Assembly (NCBI GenBank): GCA_902583345.1
Contig: CACHVT010000011.1
Location: forward strand, 1-35,520
Source: an uncultured Pelagibacteraceae bacterium
GTDB taxonomy: Bacteria > Pseudomonadota > Alphaproteobacteria > Pelagibacterales > Pelagibacteraceae
DNA: 35,520 bases
Direction of reading: 5' to 3'
In this document: positions 1-7,797 of the stretch, one piece after another
How positions within the stretch are numbered: the first letter of the stretch is position 1
Layout: every line of letters begins with the position of its first letter
Translations under genes and position numbers: made by a program
Notes under the pieces: model-generated
What the model saw: the letters and a program-made list of their open reading frames with translations, nothing else
Told to the model about the DNA's origin: nothing
Databases searched by the model: none

Positions 1-1083
1 TTTAGATTTTTTCTTAGCTTTTTCTTTTTTCTTTTTTCCTTTTTTCTTAGCTTTTTCTTTTTTCTTTTTCTTGTTCTTGTTTAATTTTTTCTTTTTCTTC
101 TTTTTCTTTTCTTTAGCTTTTTCTTGCTTCGGCTCTTTTGGTTCTAAAATTTTTGGTTCAGCTATTTCAGGTGTTTCAGGTTCTGCGATATCTTGCTCTA
201 TAGTATTTTCTTCAGTAATACTTTGGTCAGGTGTTTCTAAATCAGAAACGTCTTCACCTCTTTCTTTTAATAAAACAATTCTTTTTTCCTTATCAACTTT
301 AATATTTTGTTTAATAAGTGTTTTAATCTCCTCTTTATCTAGCCCAGCCTCTTTAAGTTCTTTTCTAATTTTTTTTCTTATTGCTTTTTTTTCTTCCTTT
401 GAAGCACCTTCTATTTTTGCTGTTCTAAGTGCCTTCATTTTTTTTTTAAATTTCTTAAGCTGGCTTTGTGAAATTTGTTTTGCTTTTCCCGGTTTCTTTC
501 CTGACGTCATACTTGCAAAAGTATAGGGGTTATTAAGCATGGTATTCCCAAACTTATTACCAACAAGCACTGCTCCAGGTCTTAAACCTAGAGTATTATT
601 TTTTCCTGGGCCGATCAACAATGTATCTGTTCTTTTATTTTTTCTGGAAACTATAGTTTGAAATTCTGTACCTCTTGAACCAAGCGTTCCTTCTGGAACT
701 TTTACTGTTAAGCTATCTGGATCTTTTTTACTTATAAGACCTGAAATAACTTTTAAACTTCCTTCTTTTACTGTTGCAACTATTTTTCCATCATTTGTTG
801 CAGGATCATAAATAAAAGTATCCATTATTACCTCAGAATCTGCGCCTATAGTAAATGTCGACTGATCTAATAATAAAAGTTGTGTCCCTGATCCATCTCC
901 TGAAAATATAGTTTCGTTTAAATAAATTTTATCACCAGCTTTTAAAGTTCTTGTTTCTGTTTTAACTGTGCCAGATATAGCACCGACAATTCCAACCAAT
1001 TGTTTTTCTATACTCAGTTCTTGAGATTGAGACGTGTTTAATAATAAACAAAATCCAATAATTAGAGATAAAATTTTTCTCAT
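1..1083 (-). CDS. FecR-domain exported protein with lysine-rich tail (partial, cut by left edge)
   Basis: The reading frame is open from an ATG at 1083 to the window edge (361 codons, no stop), so the C-terminus is missing. A signal peptide covers about residues 1-21 (MRKILSLIIGF, then hydrophobic residues, then NTSQSQ). Residues about 30-150 look like a FecR domain: VGIVGAISGTV, LKAGDKIYLNE, TIFSGDGSGTQLLLLD, VKEGSLKVISG and VPEGTLGSRGTEFQ are typical of this beta-rich periplasmic fold. After about residue 200 the protein is charged and helical and ends in a tail made almost wholly of Lys and Glu. It lacks the N-terminal anti-sigma helix bundle of classical FecR, so it is probably a stand-alone periplasmic FecR-domain protein rather than a sigma regulator. 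It lies downstream of the pilin and TPR-barrel genes but has its own promoter candidate. Confidence 0.8.
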   Translation of the reverse strand, partial: MRKILSLIIGFCLLLNTSQSQELSIEKQLVGIVGAISGTVKTETRTLKAGDKIYLNETIFSGDGSGTQLLLLDQSTFTIGADSEVIMDTFIYDPATNDGKIVATVKEGSLKVISGLISKKDPDSLTVKVPEGTLGSRGTEFQTIVSRKNKRTDTLLIGPGKNNTLGLRPGAVLVGNKFGNTMLNNPYTFASMTSGKKPGKAKQISQSQLKKFKKKMKALRTAKIEGASKEEKKAIRKKIRKELKEAGLDKEEIKTLIKQNIKVDKEKRIVLLKERGEDVSDLETPDQSITEENTIEQDIAEPETPEIAEPKILEPKEPKQEKAKEKKKKKKKKLNKNKKKKKEKAKKKGKKKKEKAKKKSK

Positions 1084-1090
1084 AAGTAAA

Positions 1091-1119
1091 ATTATGTAAA
1101 ATTTATATTACAATTTCAA
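1091..1119 (-). promoter_or_regulatory. Sigma70-type promoter for the FecR-domain gene
   Basis: On the minus strand a -35 TTGAAA (1119-1114) and a -10 CATAAT (1096-1091) are separated by exactly 17 bases. The -10 ends 7 bases before the ATG at 1083, so transcription would start at or next to the start codon. No Shine-Dalgarno is present, which would fit a leaderless mRNA. Seen by eye only. Confidence 0.5.
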
Positions 1120-1200
1120 CATCTTTAAAATTAAATTTTGACCATATTAAGTATAATTTTGCTGCTTTTTTCATGATTTAATAAAAAATTACATTTTCAA

Positions 1201-2967
1201 TTATTTATTTAATTGAAAACCTTTGGTGAAACTCAAGGAGTAAGAATCAGCAATATAATCATAATTCATAATATTGGCCTCAGATATCACTTTCTCATAA
1301 GCTAAATTTATAAACAAGTTTTTGTTTGGATCCAAAATAGGAATAAAATCTCCAATAGCTTTTGTGACTGAAATATCCATTGTGTTCGTTACGTCAGATC
1401 TTATAATGTTAGAAACAACACTTGTATCTTGGTGAATATAGTCATTAAAACTTAAAGCATCTCCAATAGAGATATAAGCCCAAGGAAATGCTAAATTTAA
1501 TCTTAAACTGAAATCGTAAGTGTGAAAATCGTTTGAACCAACTTTTGCTTCTGAAATACTGTAACCTAAGCCTGTTGAGGTAGAAACTATTTCATTAAGC
1601 ATAAAATCATATCCTACTGAAACACTATGACCAACTGCATTAGTTTCGTCTGCAGTTGTATCATTCATGTTTCTATTATTTTTCGAATCTGATAAAGAAT
1701 AACCATAACTAAATGAATGTTGATCTTCTTCACCTCCTGAAAAAAATCCCCCAATCCCTATCATAGTAGCAAAGTTATCAGCATCATCTCCATTATCAGT
1801 TTTACTTAAGGATATAGATGGACTAATACTTTGATTTCCAATTGTTGTATCGAAAGCAACTGACAAACTATAACTATCAAAATCATCTGTAGTATCAGTA
1901 ACCTGTCTTGAGTCTGCAAAACCTGCATTAATCATTAGTGAGGATGATTCACCAACTCTTCTGAGTGCAGTTATACCAAAATTACTATTATAAGTTCTAT
2001 CGTGCATTGCAGTGTTAAACGGAACAATTACATCTGAACTTACTTGTAATCTATTCTTTGAAACGCTGTTAACGTTATTGTTTTGTATAAAACCTCCGCC
2101 TAGATCTGCATAAAAATTCCATAACTTAGGTGCTTTTCTTTCTTTCATTTGTTCTTCGATCTCATTTACAGTTTCTAAATCTTCTGCTGTTAAATCTTCA
2201 TTAGATTTAATATCTTCGATTATAGTTAAGGCTTTATCTGGGGAGTCCGCTTGTACTAAAACAGATAGTAAATATAATTTTATTTCTACATTGTCTGGAT
2301 AAATCATATTCAATCTTTCTAGAGTTGCTATTGTTTGTTTAAAATTTCCTGCCTTACCTTGTTGTCTTGCATATTTTAAGTTTAAATCTAAATCATTTGG
2401 ATTTTGTAAAATTTGAATATAAGTTATATTTTTATCAGCTGAACCTGGAATAATTTTTTCCTCTCCTTCTACTATTATAGTTTTTGTTGATGTATCGGCC
2501 TGGGTTAATTTAACAGCTGAAGCTACCTTAATTTTCTCTTCTAATTTCGAAACATCAATAATTGCTTTTTCTGATATTTTGTTTTCTTTCTTTATTTCTT
2601 GATTTTTTATAACTTTTTCAAAACTTGTCTCTTTTTTTAGTAGTGAATTATATTCTTCATTTACAATTAATTCTTCGTCATGAATAATATTTTCTTCTAT
2701 TAAAAAGGCATTATTTCTTTTCACAATAAATAACGTGGCATTATTGATTATTTTTTTTTCTAATTCTGTAGAATTAAAACTTGGTAATTCAAAAGAAATA
2801 TTTTTAAAACTTTCACTTTTAGCACCAGCAGGAACTGTACGTATTGTTTCAGAAAATAAAGACAATAAAGCGATAACAAATAAAACAGGAAGTACTGTTA
2901 TTTTTTTAGAATTTTTTTTTGGATTATTTTTTAATTTTTTTTGACTTTTTTTTTTCGATTTTTTCAT
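1201..2967 (-). CDS. TPR protein with C-terminal outer-membrane beta-barrel
   Basis: 588 aa. The N-terminus has an unusually long Lys-rich n-region (about 22 residues) before a hydrophobic segment at about 23-38, giving a long signal peptide or anchor. Residues about 60-180 are charged and probably flexible. Residues about 185-275 form TPR-like helices (NPNDLDLNLKYARQQGKAGNF, then AIATLERLN-type repeats). Residues about 285-588 are alternating amphipathic strands with aromatic girdles (FYADLGGGF, HSFSYGYSLS, HSVSVGYDFM, YDFSLRLNLAF), as in a 12-14-strand outer-membrane barrel. TPR followed by barrel recalls the Slam family (DUF560, surface lipoprotein assembly modulators), but no family-specific motif could be confirmed. 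It starts 24 bases after the second pilin gene, suggesting cotranscription and a link to pili or surface export. Function is inferred from architecture only. Confidence 0.75.
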   Translation of the reverse strand: MKKSKKKSQKKLKNNPKKNSKKITVLPVLFVIALLSLFSETIRTVPAGAKSESFKNISFELPSFNSTELEKKIINNATLFIVKRNNAFLIEENIIHDEELIVNEEYNSLLKKETSFEKVIKNQEIKKENKISEKAIIDVSKLEEKIKVASAVKLTQADTSTKTIIVEGEEKIIPGSADKNITYIQILQNPNDLDLNLKYARQQGKAGNFKQTIATLERLNMIYPDNVEIKLYLLSVLVQADSPDKALTIIEDIKSNEDLTAEDLETVNEIEEQMKERKAPKLWNFYADLGGGFIQNNNVNSVSKNRLQVSSDVIVPFNTAMHDRTYNSNFGITALRRVGESSSLMINAGFADSRQVTDTTDDFDSYSLSVAFDTTIGNQSISPSISLSKTDNGDDADNFATMIGIGGFFSGGEEDQHSFSYGYSLSDSKNNRNMNDTTADETNAVGHSVSVGYDFMLNEIVSTSTGLGYSISEAKVGSNDFHTYDFSLRLNLAFPWAYISIGDALSFNDYIHQDTSVVSNIIRSDVTNTMDISVTKAIGDFIPILDPNKNLFINLAYEKVISEANIMNYDYIADSYSLSFTKGFQLNK

Positions 2968-2991
2968 AAGATAAACGACTCAGGCAAAACT

Positions 2992-3408
2992 TTAGTAATC
3001 GTCACCCCAAGTACCGTTTTGATCTAATGTTAGTTTTTCTGTTCCATTGGTTGCTTTGATTATATATCCTCCTGCGGCCACTTCGACACATACATCCCAT
3101 CCAGCTTCTCTTGTAATTATGTCACCGCTAGCAAATAAATTTTGTTCAATTAAATCCGATGAGTCTCCCGCGCCGGAATTGCCTTTGGTCCAACTTGGTG
3201 GGCAACCTGAGTCGTAGTATTCACCGTAGCTTGATAAATAGTCTGACTGACCTAACGATATTTGTTGCATTGCGTTTTTAGTGCTGGTTTTTTTCGTTCC
3301 TGAAACATAACCATTGTAAGAGACAATTCCAACAGATGCAATAATACCAACTATAGCAACAACCACTAAAAGCTCGACTAAACTGAATCCCGAGCTTTTA
3401 GTAGTCAT
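2992..3408 (-). CDS. Type IV pilin-like protein (second pilin)
   Basis: 138 aa with a short basic leader and a class III signal: the cleavage site is SSG|FSLVELLVVVAIVGIIAS, with Phe +1 and Glu +5 of the mature protein. A hydrophobic N-terminal helix follows, then a small globular head with two cysteines (SGCPPSW and WDVCVE) that could form the C-terminal disulfide of PilE/PilA-type pilins. It lies 36 bases downstream of the larger pilin gene and 24 bases upstream of the TPR-barrel gene, so the three likely form one unit. It could be a minor (PilE-like) or alternative major subunit. Processing would need the prepilin peptidase at 20747-21511. Confidence 0.9.
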   Translation of the reverse strand: MTTKSSGFSLVELLVVVAIVGIIASVGIVSYNGYVSGTKKTSTKNAMQQISLGQSDYLSSYGEYYDSGCPPSWTKGNSGAGDSSDLIEQNLFASGDIITREAGWDVCVEVAAGGYIIKATNGTEKLTLDQNGTWGDDY

Positions 3409-3444
3409 AAATTTTTTTTATATTTCAAAAAATTATAAACAAAT

Positions 3445-3903
3445 TTACTCGATGGCGATCGTATTATTACTCACAACCCCTGAAGCGCATCCATCTTCCC
3501 AGCATGTTTTAACTGTAACATTTGATCCATCATCATCTATGCTAACTTGTCCTAATACTGCGCTTGTACTGCTAGCAACTCCACTACCATCACTATCATA
3601 AGCGTTTTTGAAATCAGACAATGCGGCTACTGCAGCAGCAGCTACTGTACCCTCTGTAGTTCTATCACTACATGACATAGTTGCTCCAGTAGTAGTTTTC
3701 ATTACTTCTGTTTCACCAATTGAACATTTTGCAACTTCCGCAGCTATATATTTTACTGCTGATGCGTGATTTGATTTAGTTGCACTTTTGTTTGCTCCTG
3801 ATATGTACCCTTGATATGCAACAGTACCTACTGCAGCAAGAATACCTATAATTGCAACTACAACTAATAATTCTATAAGCGTAAATCCTTTATTATTTTT
3901 CAT
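3445..3903 (-). CDS. Major type IV pilin candidate
   Basis: 152 aa. The leader MKNNKG is followed by FTLIELLVVVAIIGILAAVG, the canonical prepilin peptidase site with Phe +1 and Glu +5. The head is small and rich in Ala, Ser, Thr and Asp, with four cysteines (KCSIG, MSCSD, and the pair in TCWEDGCAS) that may make two disulfides. It is called major because it is first in its unit, has the strongest ribosome binding site seen in the window, and has a consensus -10 just upstream. This is inference; expression data would decide between it and the downstream pilin. Confidence 0.9.
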   Translation of the reverse strand: MKNNKGFTLIELLVVVAIIGILAAVGTVAYQGYISGANKSATKSNHASAVKYIAAEVAKCSIGETEVMKTTTGATMSCSDRTTEGTVAAAAVAALSDFKNAYDSDGSGVASSTSAVLGQVSIDDDGSNVTVKTCWEDGCASGVVSNNTIAIE

Positions 3904-3910
3904 TTTATGT

Positions 3911-3916
3911 TCCTTT
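3911..3916 (-). promoter_or_regulatory. Ribosome binding site of the major pilin
   Basis: On the minus strand AAAGGA lies 7 bases before the ATG at 3903. It is the clearest Shine-Dalgarno in a window where most genes have weak or no such motif, suggesting strong translation. Confidence 0.6.
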
Positions 3917-3932
3917 AATAATTTTAAATTAA

Positions 3933-3961
3933 ATTATAGTGCATTTAATATAAAATAAATC
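3933..3961 (-). promoter_or_regulatory. Promoter candidate for the pilin unit
   Basis: A perfect -10 TATAAT is read on the minus strand at 3938-3933. Seventeen bases upstream the hexamer is GATTTA (3961-3956), a poor -35, so the promoter may need an activator. The predicted 5' leader is about 20-25 bases and contains the Shine-Dalgarno. Confidence 0.4.
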
Positions 3962-4035
3962 ACTAAGTAAACACTAAAAAATGAGATAAAATTTGTCTTA
4001 TCACAACTTCAAATGCCCATAATGGGTCTTATTTA

Positions 4036-4064
4036 TTGATTTTAATAATAATTTAATGTGTTAT
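4036..4064 (+). promoter_or_regulatory. Promoter candidate for the STAS/anti-sigma pair
   Basis: TTGATT (4036-4041) and TGTTAT (4059-4064) are separated by 17 bases, each matching consensus at 4 of 6 positions. They lie just upstream of the ATG at 4077. An 11-bp dyad, CCCAT-A-ATGGG (4016-4026), lies 9 bases upstream of the -35 and could be an operator. Moderate to weak evidence. Confidence 0.3.
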
Positions 4065-4076
4065 TTATAAAGCCCT

Positions 4077-4376
4077 ATGTCATACAAGGTCACAGATGAG
4101 GGGAATATAAGTACGGTTTTTCTTAATGGAGAAATCGATATGGATGTTACGGAAAAAGCAAAAGAAGTAATATTACCTATTGTAGAATCAGGAAAAGAGG
4201 TCCATTTAAATTTAAAAGATGTTTCATATATGGATTCATCTGGAATTTCAGTTTTGATTGAAAGCCATCAAAAAGCTTTAGAAAAGAATACTAAGGTGGT
4301 TATTAAAGAAGTAAGTAAATCTGTTTTAAAAGTTATAATGATGGCTAAACTTGAGCAGATATTAAACCTTGAATAA
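4077..4376 (+). CDS. STAS-domain anti-anti-sigma factor (SpoIIAA/RsbV-like)
   Basis: 99 aa, the usual length of a single STAS domain. The family hallmark YMDSSGISVL carries the serine that is phosphorylated in SpoIIAA/RsbV (Ser54 or Ser55 here). LNGEIDMDV near the N-terminus and LNLKDV before the motif fit the fold. In known systems the unphosphorylated form binds the anti-sigma kinase and frees its target; the kinase inactivates it by phosphorylation and a PP2C phosphatase reactivates it. The next gene is such a kinase, joined by a TAATG overlap, and a PP2C phosphatase lies at 19303-20583. The target here is not known. Confidence 0.9.
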   Translation: MSYKVTDEGNISTVFLNGEIDMDVTEKAKEVILPIVESGKEVHLNLKDVSYMDSSGISVLIESHQKALEKNTKVVIKEVSKSVLKVIMMAKLEQILNLE

Positions 4377-4789
4377 TGAATTTATCAGAGTCAAAGGATT
4401 TTGTTGTAAGCACTTCAAGCCTAAAAGATGTAAGAGTTTTTTGCAGAGAAATTTTTGAAAAAATAAATCTACCTCAAGAACAAAAAGATGAATTAGTATT
4501 AGCAATAGCTGAGGCAGCACAAAATATAGTTAAGCATGGATATAAAGGAGTTGAAGAGACTGCAGATAGAATGGAAATAAAAATTTCTTTAAAAGATAAA
4601 GATTTAGAAATAGGTTTTTTTGACAAAGGTAAGGCAGTTGTTCCTGAAAATGTCAAACATAGAAAATTGGATGATATTAAACCTGGTGGCTTAGGAACTT
4701 TCTTTATAAAACAAATTATGGATAATGCAGTTTTCAAAAAAGATCAAAGTGGATGGGTTAATCATCTTATATTAACCAAAAAAATTTAA
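4376..4789 (+). CDS. Anti-sigma factor / serine kinase with HATPase domain (RsbW-like)
   Basis: 137 aa, one GHKL (HATPase_c_2) domain. The N-box is ELVLAIAEAAQNIVKHGY, with the Glu and Asn used for Mg-ATP binding. The G1 box is FFDKGKAV and the G2 box GGLGTFFIKQIMD. It is expected to bind ATP, phosphorylate the STAS protein encoded just upstream and sequester a partner such as a sigma factor. The ATG overlaps the STAS stop codon by one base, indicating translational coupling. Its stop overlaps the stop of the convergent platform gene at 4786, leaving no room for a terminator. No sigma factor gene lies in the window, so the target could be elsewhere or may not be a sigma factor. Confidence 0.88.
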   Translation: MNLSESKDFVVSTSSLKDVRVFCREIFEKINLPQEQKDELVLAIAEAAQNIVKHGYKGVEETADRMEIKISLKDKDLEIGFFDKGKAVVPENVKHRKLDDIKPGGLGTFFIKQIMDNAVFKKDQSGWVNHLILTKKI

Positions 4790-6027
4790 CCAATAATTGC
4801 ACCAACGTTAAATATCGGCGAGTACATTGCAATCATCAAGCCACCTATCATAATTCCCATAAAGACAATCATAATTGGTTCAATCAAGCTTGACATATTT
4901 TCTACTGAAGTATCAAATTCCTCTTCGTAATACATTGCAACTGATCCAAACATTTCATCCAATTGACCAGTTTGTTCACCAACAGAAATCAACTGGCTAA
5001 ATGTGGGAGGAAACATAGGTTCCTTTAAAAAAAGTTTAGTTAAAGTGTCACCAGAAAAAACACCTTTCTTCACATTTTCTAAAGCCTCTGTTACTACAAC
5101 ATTATTACTTACTGATTTTGCAATTTCTAAACTTTCTAATAAATTTACTCCCGCAGAACTAAGATTTCCCATAATTAATGAAATTCTTGCAAGTAATGAT
5201 TTTAAAATCATGTCACCAAATACAGGTAATTTTAAAATCTGTTTATGCCATTTATATCTTATGGCTGCGTTTTTGGTTGTTAAATATCTAAAGATTATAA
5301 AACCGACAATACTTCCTAAAAGTAAAATCATTCCACCTGTGCCTCTTAAAAAATCACTCATAGCCATAATTGTTGCGGTTGCTTTTGGAAGTTCAATGCC
5401 CATTCCATCGTACATTTTTGCGAAAACAGGGACTACTTTAACTAACATAAAAGCACTTACTGTAATTGCAACTGTAAACATTATGCCTGGATACATTAAA
5501 GCACCTTTTATTTTCTTTTTAATTTTTTCTTTTTTTTCTAATGACTCAACAATTTTTAATAAGAAAACATCTAATTTACCGCTGGCCTCACCGGCTTTAA
5601 TAAGGTTGCAATAAACATTATCAAAGTATTGAGGATATTTTTCAAAACACTTTGATAAAGTTACTCCGCCTTCTAAACTTTTCCTAATATCCTCTATTAT
5701 TTCTTTGATGCCCGGATTTTCCAATTGATCTCTCAACATGCCTAAAACTTCAAGTATAGGCAAGCCAGCTTTCACCATGGTCGCAAATTGTTTTGAAAAA
5801 ATTAATATGTCCTCTGCTTTAGGTTTTTTTTTGCCCCCAAAAAGGGAAAAGCCGGACTTTTTTCCTTTTGCTTTTGATTCAGCTTTTTTTTTCTTTGTTC
5901 TTACAAGATTTGTTATAATTACTTTTTGTTCTTTTAGTTTGTGAGATGCCTCATCCTGATTTAGAGCCTCAATTTCTCCCTCGACATATTTACCCTCAGA
6001 AATACCTTTATATGTAAAAGCTTCCAT
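4786..6027 (-). CDS. pilC: Type IV pilus inner-membrane platform protein (PilC/GspF family)
   Basis: 413 aa, normal for the family. A short N-terminal beta region (MEAFTYKGISEGKYVEGEIEA) leads through a Lys-rich linker (about 44-70) to two T2SSF domains at about 72-195 and 275-398. Each carries the repeated signature (GEASGKLD near 146, GEQTGQLDEM near 355). Hydrophobic segments at about 182-200, 232-248 and 378-400 are membrane helices. The protein anchors the pilus motor and couples the ATPases to pilin insertion. It is last in the pilMN-O-P-Q-B-C operon, 12 bases after the ATPase gene. The symbol is by family; GspF and MshG are homologues. Confidence 0.93.
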   Translation of the reverse strand: MEAFTYKGISEGKYVEGEIEALNQDEASHKLKEQKVIITNLVRTKKKKAESKAKGKKSGFSLFGGKKKPKAEDILIFSKQFATMVKAGLPILEVLGMLRDQLENPGIKEIIEDIRKSLEGGVTLSKCFEKYPQYFDNVYCNLIKAGEASGKLDVFLLKIVESLEKKEKIKKKIKGALMYPGIMFTVAITVSAFMLVKVVPVFAKMYDGMGIELPKATATIMAMSDFLRGTGGMILLLGSIVGFIIFRYLTTKNAAIRYKWHKQILKLPVFGDMILKSLLARISLIMGNLSSAGVNLLESLEIAKSVSNNVVVTEALENVKKGVFSGDTLTKLFLKEPMFPPTFSQLISVGEQTGQLDEMFGSVAMYYEEEFDTSVENMSSLIEPIMIVFMGIMIGGLMIAMYSPIFNVGAIIG

Positions 6028-6039
6028 TAAAATATATTA

Positions 6040-7797
6040 TTATTCCGATGATAGAACTCGCTCATACTCTCTAAAATTAAGCTCACCATTTGCAATTAAT
6101 CTTCTGCCCATATCTTGCATTGTTTGGAAACCTTCTTTAATTGCAATAGATCTTAATTCTGGAGTAGTTGCTTTTCTTAAAATTGCCTCTTTAACTGGTT
6201 TTGAAACGACTAAAATTTCATAAATTCCTTGTCTACCCTTGTAGCCACTATCTTTACATTTCGCGCAACCTTTACCTTTTAGGGCCTTAACTCTTGATGC
6301 AAGTTCTGCACTAAAACCTAAATCTTGCAAAACTTTTGGCGTTACATCCTCGTCTGGTATTCTGCAATCTTTACAAGATCTTCTTGCAAGTCTTTGAGCG
6401 AGCACTAATTGGCAAGCTGCACTAATTAGATAGTCCGGAGTGCCCATATTTTGCAATCTAGTAATAGTACTAGGTGCATCGTTTGTATGAAGAGTACTAA
6501 ATACTAAGTGACCAGTTAAAGCTGCTTTTAGACCTATATCAACTGTTTCCTTATCCCTCATTTCTCCAACTAGAATTATTTCTGGGTCTTGTCTTAAAAA
6601 AGATCTTAACGCTGCAGCAAAAGTTAAACCAATATCATCTTTAATTTGAACTTGTCCTACTCCATCTAATTCATATTCAACAGGATCTTCTGCGGTTAAT
6701 ATATTTAAATGTGGTTTGCTAACTTCTTTTAAAATACTATAAAGTGTTGTTGATTTTCCAGAACCTGTTGGTCCTGTTACAAGTATCAATCCTTGTGTTC
6801 CGTGAATTGCTTTCCTTAAATTTTTTAAATCAGCATCTTCAAAGTTAAGTTGTTCTAATGTTATATCTCCTGCATCTTTGTTAAGAACCCGCATTACAAT
6901 TCTTTCATTGTTTGCGGTTGGCAAAATAGATAATCTTAAGTCGACTACTTTACCATCAATTTTAAAGTTAATAGCACCATCTTGGGGGAGTCTTCTTTCT
7001 GCAATATCTAATTTTCCCATAATTTTAAATCTGGTAACAACTGCTCCATAATTATCATGAAGAAATTTTCTATATTGTTCTTGTTCTTGTAACATTCCAT
7101 CTTGACGATAACGAACTCTAGAAGAAAATCTATAAGGTTCGATATGTATGTCGCTAACTCCAGATTTAATTGCATCTGCAACAACAGCCGTACTAAATTT
7201 TATAACTTCTGATTCATTTTCGATTGCTTCAATATCTTCTTCTGGAGGTTTTTCTAAAACTTCTCCTGCATCACCTAAATCAGATTCAAAAGTTTTTGTT
7301 TTTTCTTTACTTACATTTTCCTCTCTAATTTTTTCAGCTGTAACGTCTCCTGACTCACTTAATAACTTATCAATAAAATTTGAAATTTGTGTAACCTTTG
7401 CTGCATGTAATTCGATATTTTTTTTTGTAATAGCTTTTAAGTTTCTCATTAACCCTAGCTTTGAACTATCAGAAATCGCAATATGTAAATTTCTACCTTC
7501 AACTTTAAATGGAGCTACAAAATTCATTTTTATATAATTAGATGGTAATACTGATTTTATTTCATCTGTAATTTCACATTTCGCAAGATCAACTACTTCT
7601 AAATTTTGTTCCTTGACTAAAACATCTAAAATTTTATTTTCGTCTGTAAGTTTAAGCTCAAACACAGCATCTATTTGGGATGAATTTTTCTCAGTACTTA
7701 CTTTTTTTATATTTGGTAAATCTTTTCCAGAAATAATGTCGTGATCAATTAAGACATTAATTAAATTTATTTCACTTTCTCTACTAATCTTAAGCAT
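6040..7797 (-). CDS. pilB: Type IV pilus extension ATPase (PilB/GspE/MshE family)
   Basis: 585 aa. An N-terminal GspE_N-like domain spans about 40-150, followed by an acidic linker and the hexameric ATPase core. Walker A is GPTGSGKST (342-350), the Asp box includes TAEDPVEY (368-375), Walker B is IILVGEMRD (407-415), and the His box is near LHTND (436-440). Four cysteines (475, 478, 511, 514) form the zinc site of extension ATPases, which retraction ATPases lack. It powers pilus assembly from the cytoplasm. Its ATG overlaps the secretin stop codon by one base. Confidence 0.94.
   Translation of the reverse strand: MLKISRESEINLINVLIDHDIISGKDLPNIKKVSTEKNSSQIDAVFELKLTDENKILDVLVKEQNLEVVDLAKCEITDEIKSVLPSNYIKMNFVAPFKVEGRNLHIAISDSSKLGLMRNLKAITKKNIELHAAKVTQISNFIDKLLSESGDVTAEKIREENVSKEKTKTFESDLGDAGEVLEKPPEEDIEAIENESEVIKFSTAVVADAIKSGVSDIHIEPYRFSSRVRYRQDGMLQEQEQYRKFLHDNYGAVVTRFKIMGKLDIAERRLPQDGAINFKIDGKVVDLRLSILPTANNERIVMRVLNKDAGDITLEQLNFEDADLKNLRKAIHGTQGLILVTGPTGSGKSTTLYSILKEVSKPHLNILTAEDPVEYELDGVGQVQIKDDIGLTFAAALRSFLRQDPEIILVGEMRDKETVDIGLKAALTGHLVFSTLHTNDAPSTITRLQNMGTPDYLISAACQLVLAQRLARRSCKDCRIPDEDVTPKVLQDLGFSAELASRVKALKGKGCAKCKDSGYKGRQGIYEILVVSKPVKEAILRKATTPELRSIAIKEGFQTMQDMGRRLIANGELNFREYERVLSSE

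Noticed and set aside
71..526. Plus-strand frame of 151 codons rich in Phe and Ser
   Set aside because: It is antisense to the Lys-rich tail and FecR part of the minus-strand gene; poly-Phe arises from poly-Lys codons.
5003..5614. Plus-strand frame of 203 codons
   Set aside because: Antisense to the platform protein gene, whose family motifs are clear.
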